Shown here one piece after another: positions 33,926 to 42,418 of a stretch of DNA of 64,000 bases. Both the position numbers and the translations under genes were made by a program. The notes beneath the pieces are model-generated. The model was given only the letters and a program-made list of their open reading frames with translations, had not been told where the DNA came from and searched no databases. Where the stretch lies: positions 1 through 64,000 of the forward strand of contig NZ_RBAL01000015.1 in assembly GCF_003626535.1 (NCBI RefSeq). Direction: 5' to 3'. Numbering within the stretch: the stretch's first letter is position 1; each line of letters begins with the position of its first letter. This DNA comes from Streptomyces hoynatensis (GTDB taxonomy: Bacteria; Actinomycetota; Actinomycetes; Streptomycetales; Streptomycetaceae).

Positions 33926-34684
33926 ATGACAGCCGACAGGATCGCTTTGGTGACCGGTGCGAACCGTGGTCTGGGCCGGAGTACGGCTCTTGCGCTGGCG
34001 GCGCGCGGGGTGTGGGTCGTGGTCACTCATCGCGGTGATGTGGCCGGGGCCGAGGAGACGGAGCAGCACGTGCACGCTGCGGGTGGGACCGCCGCTGTCG
34101 TGCGTCTCGACATCAGCGACGTCTCCTCTTTCGGAGCCTTCACTTCCGAGCTGAGCGGACTGCTTGAGCGCTGGGGGGCTTCGCGGCTCGACATCGTGGT
34201 CAACAACGCGGGGGTGGGTGTCTTCGGCCCACTGGAAGCTGTCACGACCGACGACTTCGACACGGTGTTCGGGACGAACGTGCGGGGCACGTTCTTCCTC
34301 ATCCAGTCGCTTGTGCCGCTGCTGGCGGAAGGTGCCCGCGTCATCAACGTCTCGTCGTCGTTGACTCGCCACACCAGCCCCGCGACCTCGGTCTACTCCG
34401 CCTCGAAGGCCGCCGTCGAGGCCCTGAGCCGCACGCTGGCCGCAGAACTCGGCCCCCGGGGCATCCGGGTCAACAGCATTGCCCCGGGGCCGACCGCCAC
34501 CGACTTCAACGGCGGTGCCATGCGGGATGACGCCGGTATGCGCCAGGGTCTGGCCGGGCAGACCGCGCTTGGCCGCGTCGGCGAACCCGAGGAGATCGGC
34601 GCCGCCATCGCCACGCTGGCGTCCGACGGCCTGCGCTGGATGACCGCCCAGCGCATCGAGGTCTCCGGCGGCGCCCTCCTGTGA
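33926..34684 (+). CDS. Short-chain dehydrogenase/reductase
   Basis: A 252-residue classical SDR, NAD(P)-dependent. The cofactor motif is VTGANRGLGRS, the NNAG motif is VVNNAGVGVFG, the catalytic Ser is in INVSSSLTRH and YxxxK is in YSASKAAVEAL. Divergent from its TetR regulator, an arrangement typical of stress- or xenobiotic-induced reductases. Substrate unknown. Confidence 0.92.
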   Translation: MTADRIALVTGANRGLGRSTALALAARGVWVVVTHRGDVAGAEETEQHVHAAGGTAAVVRLDISDVSSFGAFTSELSGLLERWGASRLDIVVNNAGVGVFGPLEAVTTDDFDTVFGTNVRGTFFLIQSLVPLLAEGARVINVSSSLTRHTSPATSVYSASKAAVEALSRTLAAELGPRGIRVNSIAPGPTATDFNGGAMRDDAGMRQGLAGQTALGRVGEPEEIGAAIATLASDGLRWMTAQRIEVSGGALL

Positions 34685-34732
34685 CCGACCGGGCGGGTCC
34701 GTTTCGGGGTCACGGGCAACGGCGCGCCGGAT

Positions 34733-35483
34733 TCATTCCGCGCCAGTCTCGTCTTCATCCGGCTCCGACACGTCCGGGTCGCGCAACGGACGGAGAGCGC
34801 CGGCGGCCGGGACGCCGGCGGTGAAGCTGGAGCGGCCGAGTAGGTTCAGGTTGCGGTGCTTGAGCGGGGAGAGCCGGACGATGTCCTCGTCCCGGATCTC
34901 GTGGATCTCGGCGCGGAGCTGGGCGACGGCGGCGTCGATGTCCTTCGTGGTCCACAGCACGATGGCGTTGAGGACCGGGCCGAGCGCGCCGAGCCGGTTT
35001 CCTCCGTCCCGTCCCGGTACGCCTGGTGGATGGTGCCGCGCTTGCCGTGGCACACGTCCCGGGCCGGCGCGCGCAGGTAGTACCGGTCGACGTGCACGAG
35101 CCGGGCCCGGGTCAGCGCCTCGTAGCCGGGATCGACCACGGGGGCCAGGCCGATGGTGCATGCCTCGGACACCCAGCCCGCGCACCAGCTCCGCCAAGTG
35201 CTCGGTGACGGGACGCCTTTTGCAGCTGCGGCAGCGTCGACAGCCGCTCCTTCGCCGTCTTGCGCTTCGCGGTGTTCGGCAGCCGGGTGGCCATGAGGAC
35301 CTGGAACACGTCCAGGGCCTCGTCGATCGCCTTCGCCTCCAGGTGCCGCATCACCGCGGTGAGCATCGCCGTGCGCTTCGGCTCCTGAGCCCGCTCCAGC
35401 AGCGGCGCCTTCGACCCCAGCGCGTACCGGGCCAGCACCGAGACCCCGGGCAGCAGCACCCGGTGACGGCGCAGCCGGCCCAC
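34733..35483 (-). pseudogene. Tn3-family transposase remnant
   Basis: Three pieces of one Tn3-type transposase are spread over different frames. Near 35200-35450 is VLARYALGSKAPLLERAQEP and ATRLPNTAKRKTAKERLSTL (N-terminal part). Near 35020-35170 are LVHVDRYYLRAPARDV and KRGTIHQAYRDG. At 34733-34990 is LGALGPVLNAIVLWTTKDID then LKHRNLNLLGRSSF (C-terminal part). The large catalytic middle is deleted, and frameshifts separate the pieces. Confidence 0.8.
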
Positions 35484-35571
35484 CGCATGAGGGCCTGACC
35501 GGGGGCCGCGATCCGGTCAGGCCTGGGCCACAGGCGAGGGGCGCTGGGTCCTTCGGGTCTTACCCGAGGGA

Positions 35572-35652
35572 TCACCGCTGGCCGGCCCCGCCGTTGCAGT
35601 TCCGCAGGACCAGTGGGGTGCCGTTGGTCTGGGAGCCGTTCGGCACGTCCGC
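35572..35652 (-). pseudogene. Ricin-type (CBM13) fragment after the cutinase stop
   Basis: Directly after the cutinase stop codon and in the same frame, 26 codons read NGSQTNGTPLVLRNCNGGAG, then stop. This matches the NGTPVQLWDCNGG repeat of ricin-type carbohydrate-binding domains. It looks like the leftover of a C-terminal binding domain. Confidence 0.5.
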
Positions 35653-36642
35653 TCAGCGATCGATCTGTGCGCCGGCGATCAGGCGCTCGTCCGCCGACAT
35701 GGTCGTCGATCCGCCGGGCTCGTAGGGGCAGGTGTTCGCGTACCGGGAGACGCCGGTGGAGTCGGCCAGCCCCGGGCACAGGAACTGGGTGTAGCGGGTG
35801 TCGTTGTCGAGGAAGGTCTTGAGCCAGGGGATCACCCGCCGCGTCACCTCGGAGTTGCCCCAGGTGGGGAAACCGTGGCCACCGCCGGAGAGTTCGACGA
35901 AGGCCCCCTCGGTGCCCGCGGGCAGGGTGGCGTAGAGCCGGTCGAGGGTGTCCGGCGTGATGGTGCCGTCGTCCCGGGCGCCCATGATCATCGTCGGGAC
36001 CTGGACGCCGGAGAGGTCCTGGGAGAAGGAGGCGGGTGCCAACGGGACGGCCGCCTTCAGCGAGGGCCGCCGCTGGGCCGCGCTGATGGCGCCGCCGCCG
36101 CCCATGGAGTGGCCCATCACCGCGAGCCGCTGGGGGTCGACCCGGTCGCGCACCGGGCTGCTCTGGGTGAGGTAGTCCAGCGCGGCCAGGAGCTGGGTGC
36201 CGCGAGCGGTGTCCCAGTCGGTGCGGCTGTTCGTGTCGATGCCGATGACGACGAATCCGAAGGAGGCGATCCAATGCCCCATCCAGGCGCCCTCGGCGTC
36301 CCAGGTGGCCGTATAGCCGGGAACGACCGCGACCGCGCCCCAGGTGCCCAGGCTGGTGTCGGTGGGGTAGTAGATCCTGCCGCCGTTGAATCCGTTGCCG
36401 GCGGGCACGCTGACCTCGGCGGTGGCGAACGTTCCGCGCTGGGCCGCAACGCTGCTCACCGTCGGGTCCGGGCCCCGCTGGTAGGGGTTGTCCTCGGCCG
36501 ACGCCGCCGGCATCCCGGTCAGGGTGCCGATCAGGCCGATCAGGACGGTGACGAGTGCCGCCAGGGCCGTCCTCGCCCTCGGCCCGGCTCCGTGGGGTCC
36601 GGCTCTCCCGGAGCGCCGGTTCTCGGTGGTTCGTGATCGCAT
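35653..36642 (-). CDS. Secreted cutinase / polyester hydrolase homologue
   Basis: A 329-residue secreted alpha/beta-hydrolase closely resembling Thermobifida-type cutinases. After a signal peptide ending PAASA it starts NPYQRGPDPT, as those enzymes do. The nucleophile is in LAVMGHSMGGGG, the oxyanion Tyr in VPGYTAT, the Asp in IMGARDDGTITP and the His in SGGGHGFPTWG. The C-terminal disulfide cysteines are in TQFLCPG and YANTCPYEPG. The substrate-contacting Trp of characterised polyesterases (PWH) is replaced in the corresponding LAPASFSQ. ATG 36642 has AGGAGG six bases upstream. The region 36643-37040 contains no gene. Confidence 0.9.
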   Translation of the reverse strand: MRSRTTENRRSGRAGPHGAGPRARTALAALVTVLIGLIGTLTGMPAASAEDNPYQRGPDPTVSSVAAQRGTFATAEVSVPAGNGFNGGRIYYPTDTSLGTWGAVAVVPGYTATWDAEGAWMGHWIASFGFVVIGIDTNSRTDWDTARGTQLLAALDYLTQSSPVRDRVDPQRLAVMGHSMGGGGAISAAQRRPSLKAAVPLAPASFSQDLSGVQVPTMIMGARDDGTITPDTLDRLYATLPAGTEGAFVELSGGGHGFPTWGNSEVTRRVIPWLKTFLDNDTRYTQFLCPGLADSTGVSRYANTCPYEPGGSTTMSADERLIAGAQIDR

Positions 36643-37040
36643 GGTGTACCTCCTGATGTGGGGGTCTGTCCCCCTGCACGCCTGCACGGCGCACAGGAGG
36701 ACGCGGCCATGACAAGCGATCGCGCTGCCGGAACCGCGCCACCCTTGGGGTGAATACGGTGACGTGCGGCACCGGGGCGTCGTACGGCCCGGGCGTGAGG
36801 GCTTCGGTCCGGCGCGCGCGGCTGCTCATCGCGACCCTGAAGAGGTCCTTGAGGTTCTTCCGGTTCTGCTGACGATGAGGGACGGTACTGAGGCACCCGG
36901 TGCGCGGCAAGACATCACATTCGCCAACTTCCGGCAGCCGGAGGACGCCGGCGACGGCACCTGCGGCCGGGCGCTCGTCAGGCCCCGGCGGCGCGCCGCG
37001 CACTTCCGGCCCGGGCATCCGACGGGAGAGGGAGGCGCGG

Positions 37041-37075
37041 CCACCCCGGGGCGGCGAGGCGTCGCCCCGGGGTGG
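37041..37075 (-). terminator. Terminator of the SH3-like gene
   Basis: A perfect 13-bp inverted repeat (CCACCCCGGGGCG at 37041-37053, complement at 37063-37075) lies 18 bases after the stop at 37094. Confidence 0.65.
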
Positions 37076-37093
37076 CACCTCCGGTGATCCGGC

Positions 37094-37477
37094 TCAGCAG
37101 AGCTGCGTCGAACCGTGGTCGACCAGGTTGCTGTCCCAGATCCAGCCGCTGATCTCCCTGCCGTCGTAGATGCTGACCGCCCGGACATGGCTCCAGGTGT
37201 TCCCGGCGCTGTTGTACGTGTAGCAGTGCAGGTAGACCTTGTCCGTGTACCGCGCCATCCCGACCACGCCGCAGCCCGAGTTGGGGCCGGTCCTGATGGG
37301 GGCCTCCTCCAGCGCGGCGCGCACGTAGTCCACCCCCGAGTCCTTGTTGGACCAGCTCGGGTGGGTGCAGACCGCGGCGTCCTCGGCGTCTGCGACGGCG
37401 CTCGGCGCCGCCCCGAGTCCCACCGCCAAGAACAGCGTGGACAGGCCGAACACCATGGACCGGCGAATTGACCTCAT
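37094..37477 (-). CDS. Secreted SH3-like protein
   Basis: A 127-residue protein with a signal peptide (MRSIRRSMVFGLSTLFLAVG to SAVADA) and a mature part resembling a bacterial SH3 domain (IRTGPNSGCGVVGMARYTDK then VYLHCYTYN and GREISGWIWDSNLV). Four Cys in the mature region probably form two disulfides. Small exported SH3 proteins of this kind are frequent in Streptomyces; the function is unknown. ATG 37477 follows GAGGGAAGC. The 450 bases from 37478 to 37926 show no gene. Confidence 0.85.
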   Translation of the reverse strand: MRSIRRSMVFGLSTLFLAVGLGAAPSAVADAEDAAVCTHPSWSNKDSGVDYVRAALEEAPIRTGPNSGCGVVGMARYTDKVYLHCYTYNSAGNTWSHVRAVSIYDGREISGWIWDSNLVDHGSTQLC

Positions 37478-37926
37478 GTCGCTTCCCTCATCTCGCGTCA
37501 GGACCGGCTTCCATGGCGTCGGTTCGGACCGGCAGGAATGCGAATCCCCTCCATGACGTTCCGTTACCAAGTCCGGGGTTCTTGCTGGACATGGGCACCC
37601 GAACGCCGAAGGCTCCGCTCCGTCATCCATTTGCGGACGACAACATAGCCTGCACATGCACCGATGGGGAACGCCCGTGCGACTCTTCCGCCGTCCTGAG
37701 CTGTCGTCGGGGGACGGCTTCTCCGGCCGGTCCCCGGCGCCGCAGCGGAGGGATGAATCATGGTGTGGCGAGCCGGCCGCGGGCTTCGGCCCGCCTCGCG
37801 TGGCCAACGCGTGGCCGACAACGGTCGGCACCAGGCGCGAAGACCTGCTTCATCTCGGCATGCCGATGGGGAAGTCGGGCAGGTCGCGCCAGGTGGTGGG
37901 GAGGCCGGCCCGGCGACGGCATCGCC

Positions 37927-38439
37927 TTACCGGCCTTGCTGCCGGAAGAGGTCGACGATCGAGCCGAGAGCGTCGGCGGGGTTGACGTACTCGGTCTTCT
38001 CCCGCTCTACGAACGTGCCGTCCGGCTTGTGTGTCGTGGTCTTCTCGTGCCTCCTGATTCCACGGGTGGCCAGGAGGTACATGCCGAACATGCACGCGAT
38101 GGCGATGATCCCCACCTCGATCACGGGCATCTTGCCTTTGGTCTCGGTCAGCACCGCGCGGAGCCGATCCCGCTCGGACTCCTCCGCCCACGCCGCCGAC
38201 AGCACGACCAGGGCAGCGTTCTCCAACGACCGTGGGTCGCGCCCGAGTTCGGCACACGCGGCGTCCACACGGTCCCGGTCGGCAGCCTCGTACATCTGCT
38301 TGAGCATGTCCTCAGGCGGCAGGTCGTCGAGGCGCTCGGCGAGGTAGTAGCGGAGCGCCTGATGGACGCCGTCGGTGTCGACTGCGCGAGCGTTGAGCTC
38401 GTCGGCAAGCGATGAGGTCGATGAGGTCGATGAGGTCAA
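37927..38439 (-). CDS. Membrane protein coupled to the CHAT protein
   Basis: A 170-residue protein with a helical cytoplasmic N-terminal part (LADELNARAVDTDGVHQALR, DMLKQMYEAADRDRVDA). One membrane segment follows (VIEVGIIAIACMFGMYLLAT) and then a short polar tail. TTG 38439 is chosen because it overlaps the CHAT stop codon by two bases, GGAG stands seven bases upstream inside the CHAT gene, and coding similarity of composition begins there. Three 9-bp repeats (38411-38437) encode TSS-TSS-TSS at the N-terminus. No known domain; a membrane-located partner or effector of the CHAT protein is inferred. Confidence 0.7.
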   Translation of the reverse strand: MTSSTSSTSSLADELNARAVDTDGVHQALRYYLAERLDDLPPEDMLKQMYEAADRDRVDAACAELGRDPRSLENAALVVLSAAWAEESERDRLRAVLTETKGKMPVIEVGIIAIACMFGMYLLATRGIRRHEKTTTHKPDGTFVEREKTEYVNPADALGSIVDLFRQQGR

Positions 38440-41400
38440 TGCCAGGCTCCTTCGAGGATGAGCGCGTGGGCGGACCACGCGGGGACGCCGCGGTGGATCG
38501 CATGTCGCACCGCCTGACGGACGCACTGGCCGAGCCCTGCCTCCCGCGCCACAAGGAGGGCGCGGATCTCGCCGAGAACGGGGAGCACGTGGGATGCGAC
38601 GATGTCCCACTGCGGTGCAATGAGCGATCGCAGGCCGACTTGGCGCAGCACGTTGTACAGGCCGAGGTGCTCGCCGAGGCCGACGATGTGGCTGCCCCCC
38701 GTGCCGCAGGCTGCCGACAGGATCACCCGCGGCGCGCTGGTCAGTTCAGCGTACTCCCGCCAGCCGAACCGGTGCCTTCGGCCGCGTTCGCCGGACGCGG
38801 CGACCGAGTGCGCGAGGGGCAGCGAACCGTCCGCCGCGAGCATCAGCGCCACCTCGCTCTCCTCCGCGCTGGTGTACCCGTGGGCGAGCAGATGGGCGAG
38901 GTCGACGTTCGCCAGCAGGTCGGTCACCGCGCCCCGGTCCGCATCGACACCTTCCAGCACGCGCGTTTCGGCCCCGCAGTCCGCCACGTACCGGGCCATC
39001 GCGCCGGTGATCTCGGCCGGATCGCCCACGCGGGGGACCGCGACCACCCCCTCGCGCCTGAGTTCCGCCGCCGGCCTACCGGTCACGGTCGACAGCAACG
39101 CCACCCAGCCCGGTTCGTAGGAGCAGGTCACGCGGTCGAAGGCAGCCACGTGCCACGGCAGGTCCCGCCAGCCGGCGAACGGGATGACGACCAGGTGGTC
39201 ATCGGGTTCGAGGTGCTCGTCGAGCAACTGATCCAGCCAGGCCCGGCAGGTGTGCCACCCGGCGACGCCGAACGGGTCGCCGGCCCGCCCGGCCCGCCAC
39301 GTCGACAGGCGCCATCTCATGCGCCTGGCCACCCGGCCGAGGTCGGCGTCCGGCAGCGGAACTGCCGTGCCGGCGACGGAACCTGCGGCGTCGACCACGG
39401 TGATCAACGCCCGGGTATCGGTGCCGTCGCTCACCCACTCCAGCACCCCGACGCGGCCCCGGCCCGGCGCGATCTCGGCCACTACCGCGTCGTCGAGTCC
39501 GTGCTGCCGCCACGCCTGCTTCTCTCCCTCACGCCGTACCGCCCGGCCGGCCATGCCCCGGCGAAGCTCGCCGGCGAGCCGGAGATCCGCCTGCGTGGCA
39601 CCGGGCTCGGCGAACAGCTCTGAAGTGACCAGGTCGACCTCGCTCGCGGTGTGCCCACCCGCCAGGGCGGCGGCGCCGATCCCGCTGTCGTGGCCGAGTT
39701 GGGCGGTGTTGTTGAGGTGGGACGTCAGCGCCTGCCGGGCCCTCGCCAAGAGGCCGATACGGATGCAATGCGCCGCGATGTACAGGTGGGCGTCGAAGGT
39801 GGCGGTGCCGAACTCCTCGGACAGCACGCCCGGCATGCGAACCCACGAGCGCAGTGCCGTATCGGGTCGATGGGTCTCGTCGTACAGCGCGGACAGGTAG
39901 AGCGCGCGGTGTGCCACGTGGGCGTCGCGTTCTGCCTGCGCTTGCTTGAGCACGGTCTCCACTCCGGCCCGGACGCGGTCGACGAACGCGCGCCGGGCGG
40001 CGTCGACCTCGGTGGCCCCCCTGATGAGGAACGCAGTCGCGGCGAACAGGTCCCGACTGGGGTCGGCCGGTTGGTGCTCGCCCATCGCGGGGCCGATCAG
40101 GTCGGCATCCGGCTCCCGGCCGCCGATCGCCTGGCACCACAGCGCCTGCGCTGCGAACCGCCCGACCTGCCAGGCCGCCCGGTCCCGCAGCGCCCTGGTG
40201 TAGGCGGCGCGCGCGTGGGCGGCGGCCTCCGTGTACCTGCCGAACCGGAGCAGCGTCGCCATGAGCGTCTCGTGCAGGGGCGGTTGCGGGTCTGTCGTCT
40301 CTGCGAGCAGGGCTTCCAACTGCGCCAGTGCCGTGGCGGGTGAGCCCAGCTCGCGCACCAGCCGCGCACGCGCGATGCCAAGGCCCTGCTTGCCCGTTGG
40401 CTCGTCGAGCACCTCCTGCGGCGCCGAGTCCAGTAACGCCAGCGCGTCAGCGCGCCGACCGAGCGCACGCAGTGCGCTTGCGCGCAGTTCGAGCAGCTCG
40501 CAACGGGCGGTGACGGGCATCTGGTCCTCGTCTGGCCCTGGTGCTTCGCCGGCCTCCTCGATCAGACGGTTCGGCATACGCATCTCGAAGAGCTGACGGC
40601 AGTACCACACGGTCACTTCGGCGGCCTTGGCCGGGTGCGCCGCACGCATGGCGTCCGCGACCCGTTTCAGGTCGTCGCTGCGGCGCGCCTCGACCAGCGC
40701 CATGGACTCGGCCTGGGTGATCCGCAGCAAGGCGTCCACATCCTGGCCGTCTCGGTTCAGGATGGCGATGACGAGGTCGGCGACCTCCTCGATCGGATGG
40801 TGGAGTCGCGTGCCGTCGTAGAGGGACAGGTGCTGCTCGCCGAAGCCGGCCTCGTGGTACGCCTCCTGCATGCACCTCATGAATGTCTCGACGTTCGCCC
40901 GGGTCACCACGCCGTTTCTGTGATCCGTCAGCGTCAGGCCCAGCAGCTCCGCGCCCGCGTAGCGAGCGCTGTCGGGCGGAATCGTCCGATGGAGCCGGTC
41001 CACCGACACCGCGAGTCCGGGGACCTCGGCCACCCCGCGGCCCCCCGCGATACGCAGCTTCAGCTCCCACCACAGCCAGATGAGGGCCCACCGGTCCGCG
41101 AGGGGATCCGGTTCGCCGACCCGGGCATGGAGACTCGCGCGCAGCGCCTCCTGACGGTACGTGTCCATGCTTGCGAGGTCGTCTCGCGTCGGGGGCGGGA
41201 CGTCTGCCAGGCGCTGAGCGAACCGGAGCGGATCACCCAGAAATGCCGTCCGGTCCACGTACTCACTCAGGTCCTCCTCCCACGTCCCCACGCCCAGGCC
41301 GCAGGACCAGTCCCGCAACATCCACGTCCACATTCTCGCTTGCAGTGACTCGGCCCGGCCTTCGACGTGGTCCTGTCCCTCGCCACACGCAGCGCTCGCG

Positions 41401-41879
41401 AGGACATTGATCCCCGGCACCCGTCCGGTCATCGCCACTCCGGCCGCCGCCATCACCGGAGCGGTGAACAACCGCCAGTTGTCGCACAGGTACCTCGCAT
41501 CTCCCCTGTCGTGCGCGCCACCGGTCATCACGGGAAGAAAGACGCGTACCCGCCGATCGATCAGGTCCCTGGCGACACGGCGAAGCTTCTCGTGATCAGC
41601 GACGACCTCGACGATCGCGGTGACATCGGAGAACTCCTCTGCCAGATTGGCCGGCGCGACGTGTTCTCCCGGCGCCACATACAGGCGGCCTGCTTCGCTG
41701 TCGTGAAACGCCACGGTCGCCAGCGCGTCCTGCCGGCACCCGGCCTCGCACCACACGTGGTCGAGGTCGCCAGTCAGCAGGTCGGCGATTCCTGACACTT
41801 CCAGATCAGCGACGACGCGCCCTGGACCTGACCCCTCGCGTGCAGGTGCCGGCCCCCCGCATTGAGCACATCTGGCCAC
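38436..41879 (-). CDS. TPR-CHAT caspase-like protein
   Basis: A 1147-residue protein. The N-terminus has two Cys pairs (RCAQCGG and VWCEAGC), a possible zinc site, followed by about 350 residues I cannot assign. The middle (about 400-800) is rich in TPR-like helices (LLELRASALRALGRRADALA, FGRYTEAAAHARAAYTRALR). The C-terminal CHAT domain has the catalytic His in LAHLLAHGYTSAEES and Cys in VILSAACGTGGSH. CHAT proteases serve in prokaryotic immunity and cell death, where TPR parts sense a trigger and the protease cleaves a partner. Its stop overlaps the start of the membrane-protein gene. GTG 41879 is used; no clear ribosome site is seen. Confidence 0.88.
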   Translation of the reverse strand: MARCAQCGGPAPAREGSGPGRVVADLEVSGIADLLTGDLDHVWCEAGCRQDALATVAFHDSEAGRLYVAPGEHVAPANLAEEFSDVTAIVEVVADHEKLRRVARDLIDRRVRVFLPVMTGGAHDRGDARYLCDNWRLFTAPVMAAAGVAMTGRVPGINVLASAACGEGQDHVEGRAESLQARMWTWMLRDWSCGLGVGTWEEDLSEYVDRTAFLGDPLRFAQRLADVPPPTRDDLASMDTYRQEALRASLHARVGEPDPLADRWALIWLWWELKLRIAGGRGVAEVPGLAVSVDRLHRTIPPDSARYAGAELLGLTLTDHRNGVVTRANVETFMRCMQEAYHEAGFGEQHLSLYDGTRLHHPIEEVADLVIAILNRDGQDVDALLRITQAESMALVEARRSDDLKRVADAMRAAHPAKAAEVTVWYCRQLFEMRMPNRLIEEAGEAPGPDEDQMPVTARCELLELRASALRALGRRADALALLDSAPQEVLDEPTGKQGLGIARARLVRELGSPATALAQLEALLAETTDPQPPLHETLMATLLRFGRYTEAAAHARAAYTRALRDRAAWQVGRFAAQALWCQAIGGREPDADLIGPAMGEHQPADPSRDLFAATAFLIRGATEVDAARRAFVDRVRAGVETVLKQAQAERDAHVAHRALYLSALYDETHRPDTALRSWVRMPGVLSEEFGTATFDAHLYIAAHCIRIGLLARARQALTSHLNNTAQLGHDSGIGAAALAGGHTASEVDLVTSELFAEPGATQADLRLAGELRRGMAGRAVRREGEKQAWRQHGLDDAVVAEIAPGRGRVGVLEWVSDGTDTRALITVVDAAGSVAGTAVPLPDADLGRVARRMRWRLSTWRAGRAGDPFGVAGWHTCRAWLDQLLDEHLEPDDHLVVIPFAGWRDLPWHVAAFDRVTCSYEPGWVALLSTVTGRPAAELRREGVVAVPRVGDPAEITGAMARYVADCGAETRVLEGVDADRGAVTDLLANVDLAHLLAHGYTSAEESEVALMLAADGSLPLAHSVAASGERGRRHRFGWREYAELTSAPRVILSAACGTGGSHIVGLGEHLGLYNVLRQVGLRSLIAPQWDIVASHVLPVLGEIRALLVAREAGLGQCVRQAVRHAIHRGVPAWSAHALILEGAWH

Positions 41880-41983
41880 GACGTCATTCTGGTGGACGGC
41901 GCCAGGGGCTGTCCCGGGTTCTGCAGAGTCCGAGGCCGTGTGATCAGGCGCCTTGCGGGTCGGCAGATGTCACAGCACCGACC

Positions 41984-42006
41984 GCACCCCCGCTCTGCGG
42001 GGGTGC
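41984..42006 (-). terminator. Hairpin downstream of the DUF6332 gene
   Basis: GCACCCCCGC and GCGGGGGTGC form a perfect 10-bp stem with a 3-base loop, about 90 bases after the DUF6332 stop and before the CHAT gene. Confidence 0.6.
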
Positions 42007-42094
42007 CAGGAAGCCCAGGCTGACGGGCCGTGACGGGGCCCGTGCGGGGCCGTGGGGCGGGGGCGCGTGGGCGGCCGGCGGGCCTGCGGCCGGG

Positions 42095-42334
42095 TCAGGC
42101 GCGGCGGGAGTCGAAGCGGAGCAGGACCCGGGCCACCCGCCAGATCCACAGGGCGCCCGCCCCCGTCGCCGCGCTCAGGCCGACGGCGCGGGCGGCGGTG
42201 CCTTCCAGGCCCAGGAACCAGATGGGGCTCGCCGGCAGGAGAGCCGCACACCCGGCCAGGAACAGCGCCGAGAAGAAGGCGAAGCCGATCTCCACGGTCA
42301 TCGCGTCCCGTTCGCTCTCGCTGCGTGGCGCCAC
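42095..42334 (-). CDS. DUF6332 small membrane protein
   Basis: A 79-residue protein with two membrane segments (GFAFFSALFLAGCAALL and GLSAATGAGALWIWRVARVL). The N-terminus SESERDAMTVEIGFAFFSA matches the DUF6332 family of Streptomyces. Function unknown. It marks the return to ordinary chromosomal gene content after the island. Confidence 0.8.
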   Translation of the reverse strand: MAPRSESERDAMTVEIGFAFFSALFLAGCAALLPASPIWFLGLEGTAARAVGLSAATGAGALWIWRVARVLLRFDSRRA

Positions 42335-42418
42335 GGCTCCCCCTCGTTGTGTCCCGCCTCGGTCACAGGGTACTCGCGGCCGCCCGCGCGAGCGGCGTAG
42401 CGCCCGGCCCGGCCGGGG

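Noticed and set aside
30456..37820. Similar GTGGCCAAC-GCGTGGCC sequences near 30456 and 37798 as possible element att sites
   Set aside because: The match is short and has an indel and mismatches, and the second site is not related to the tRNA 3' end.
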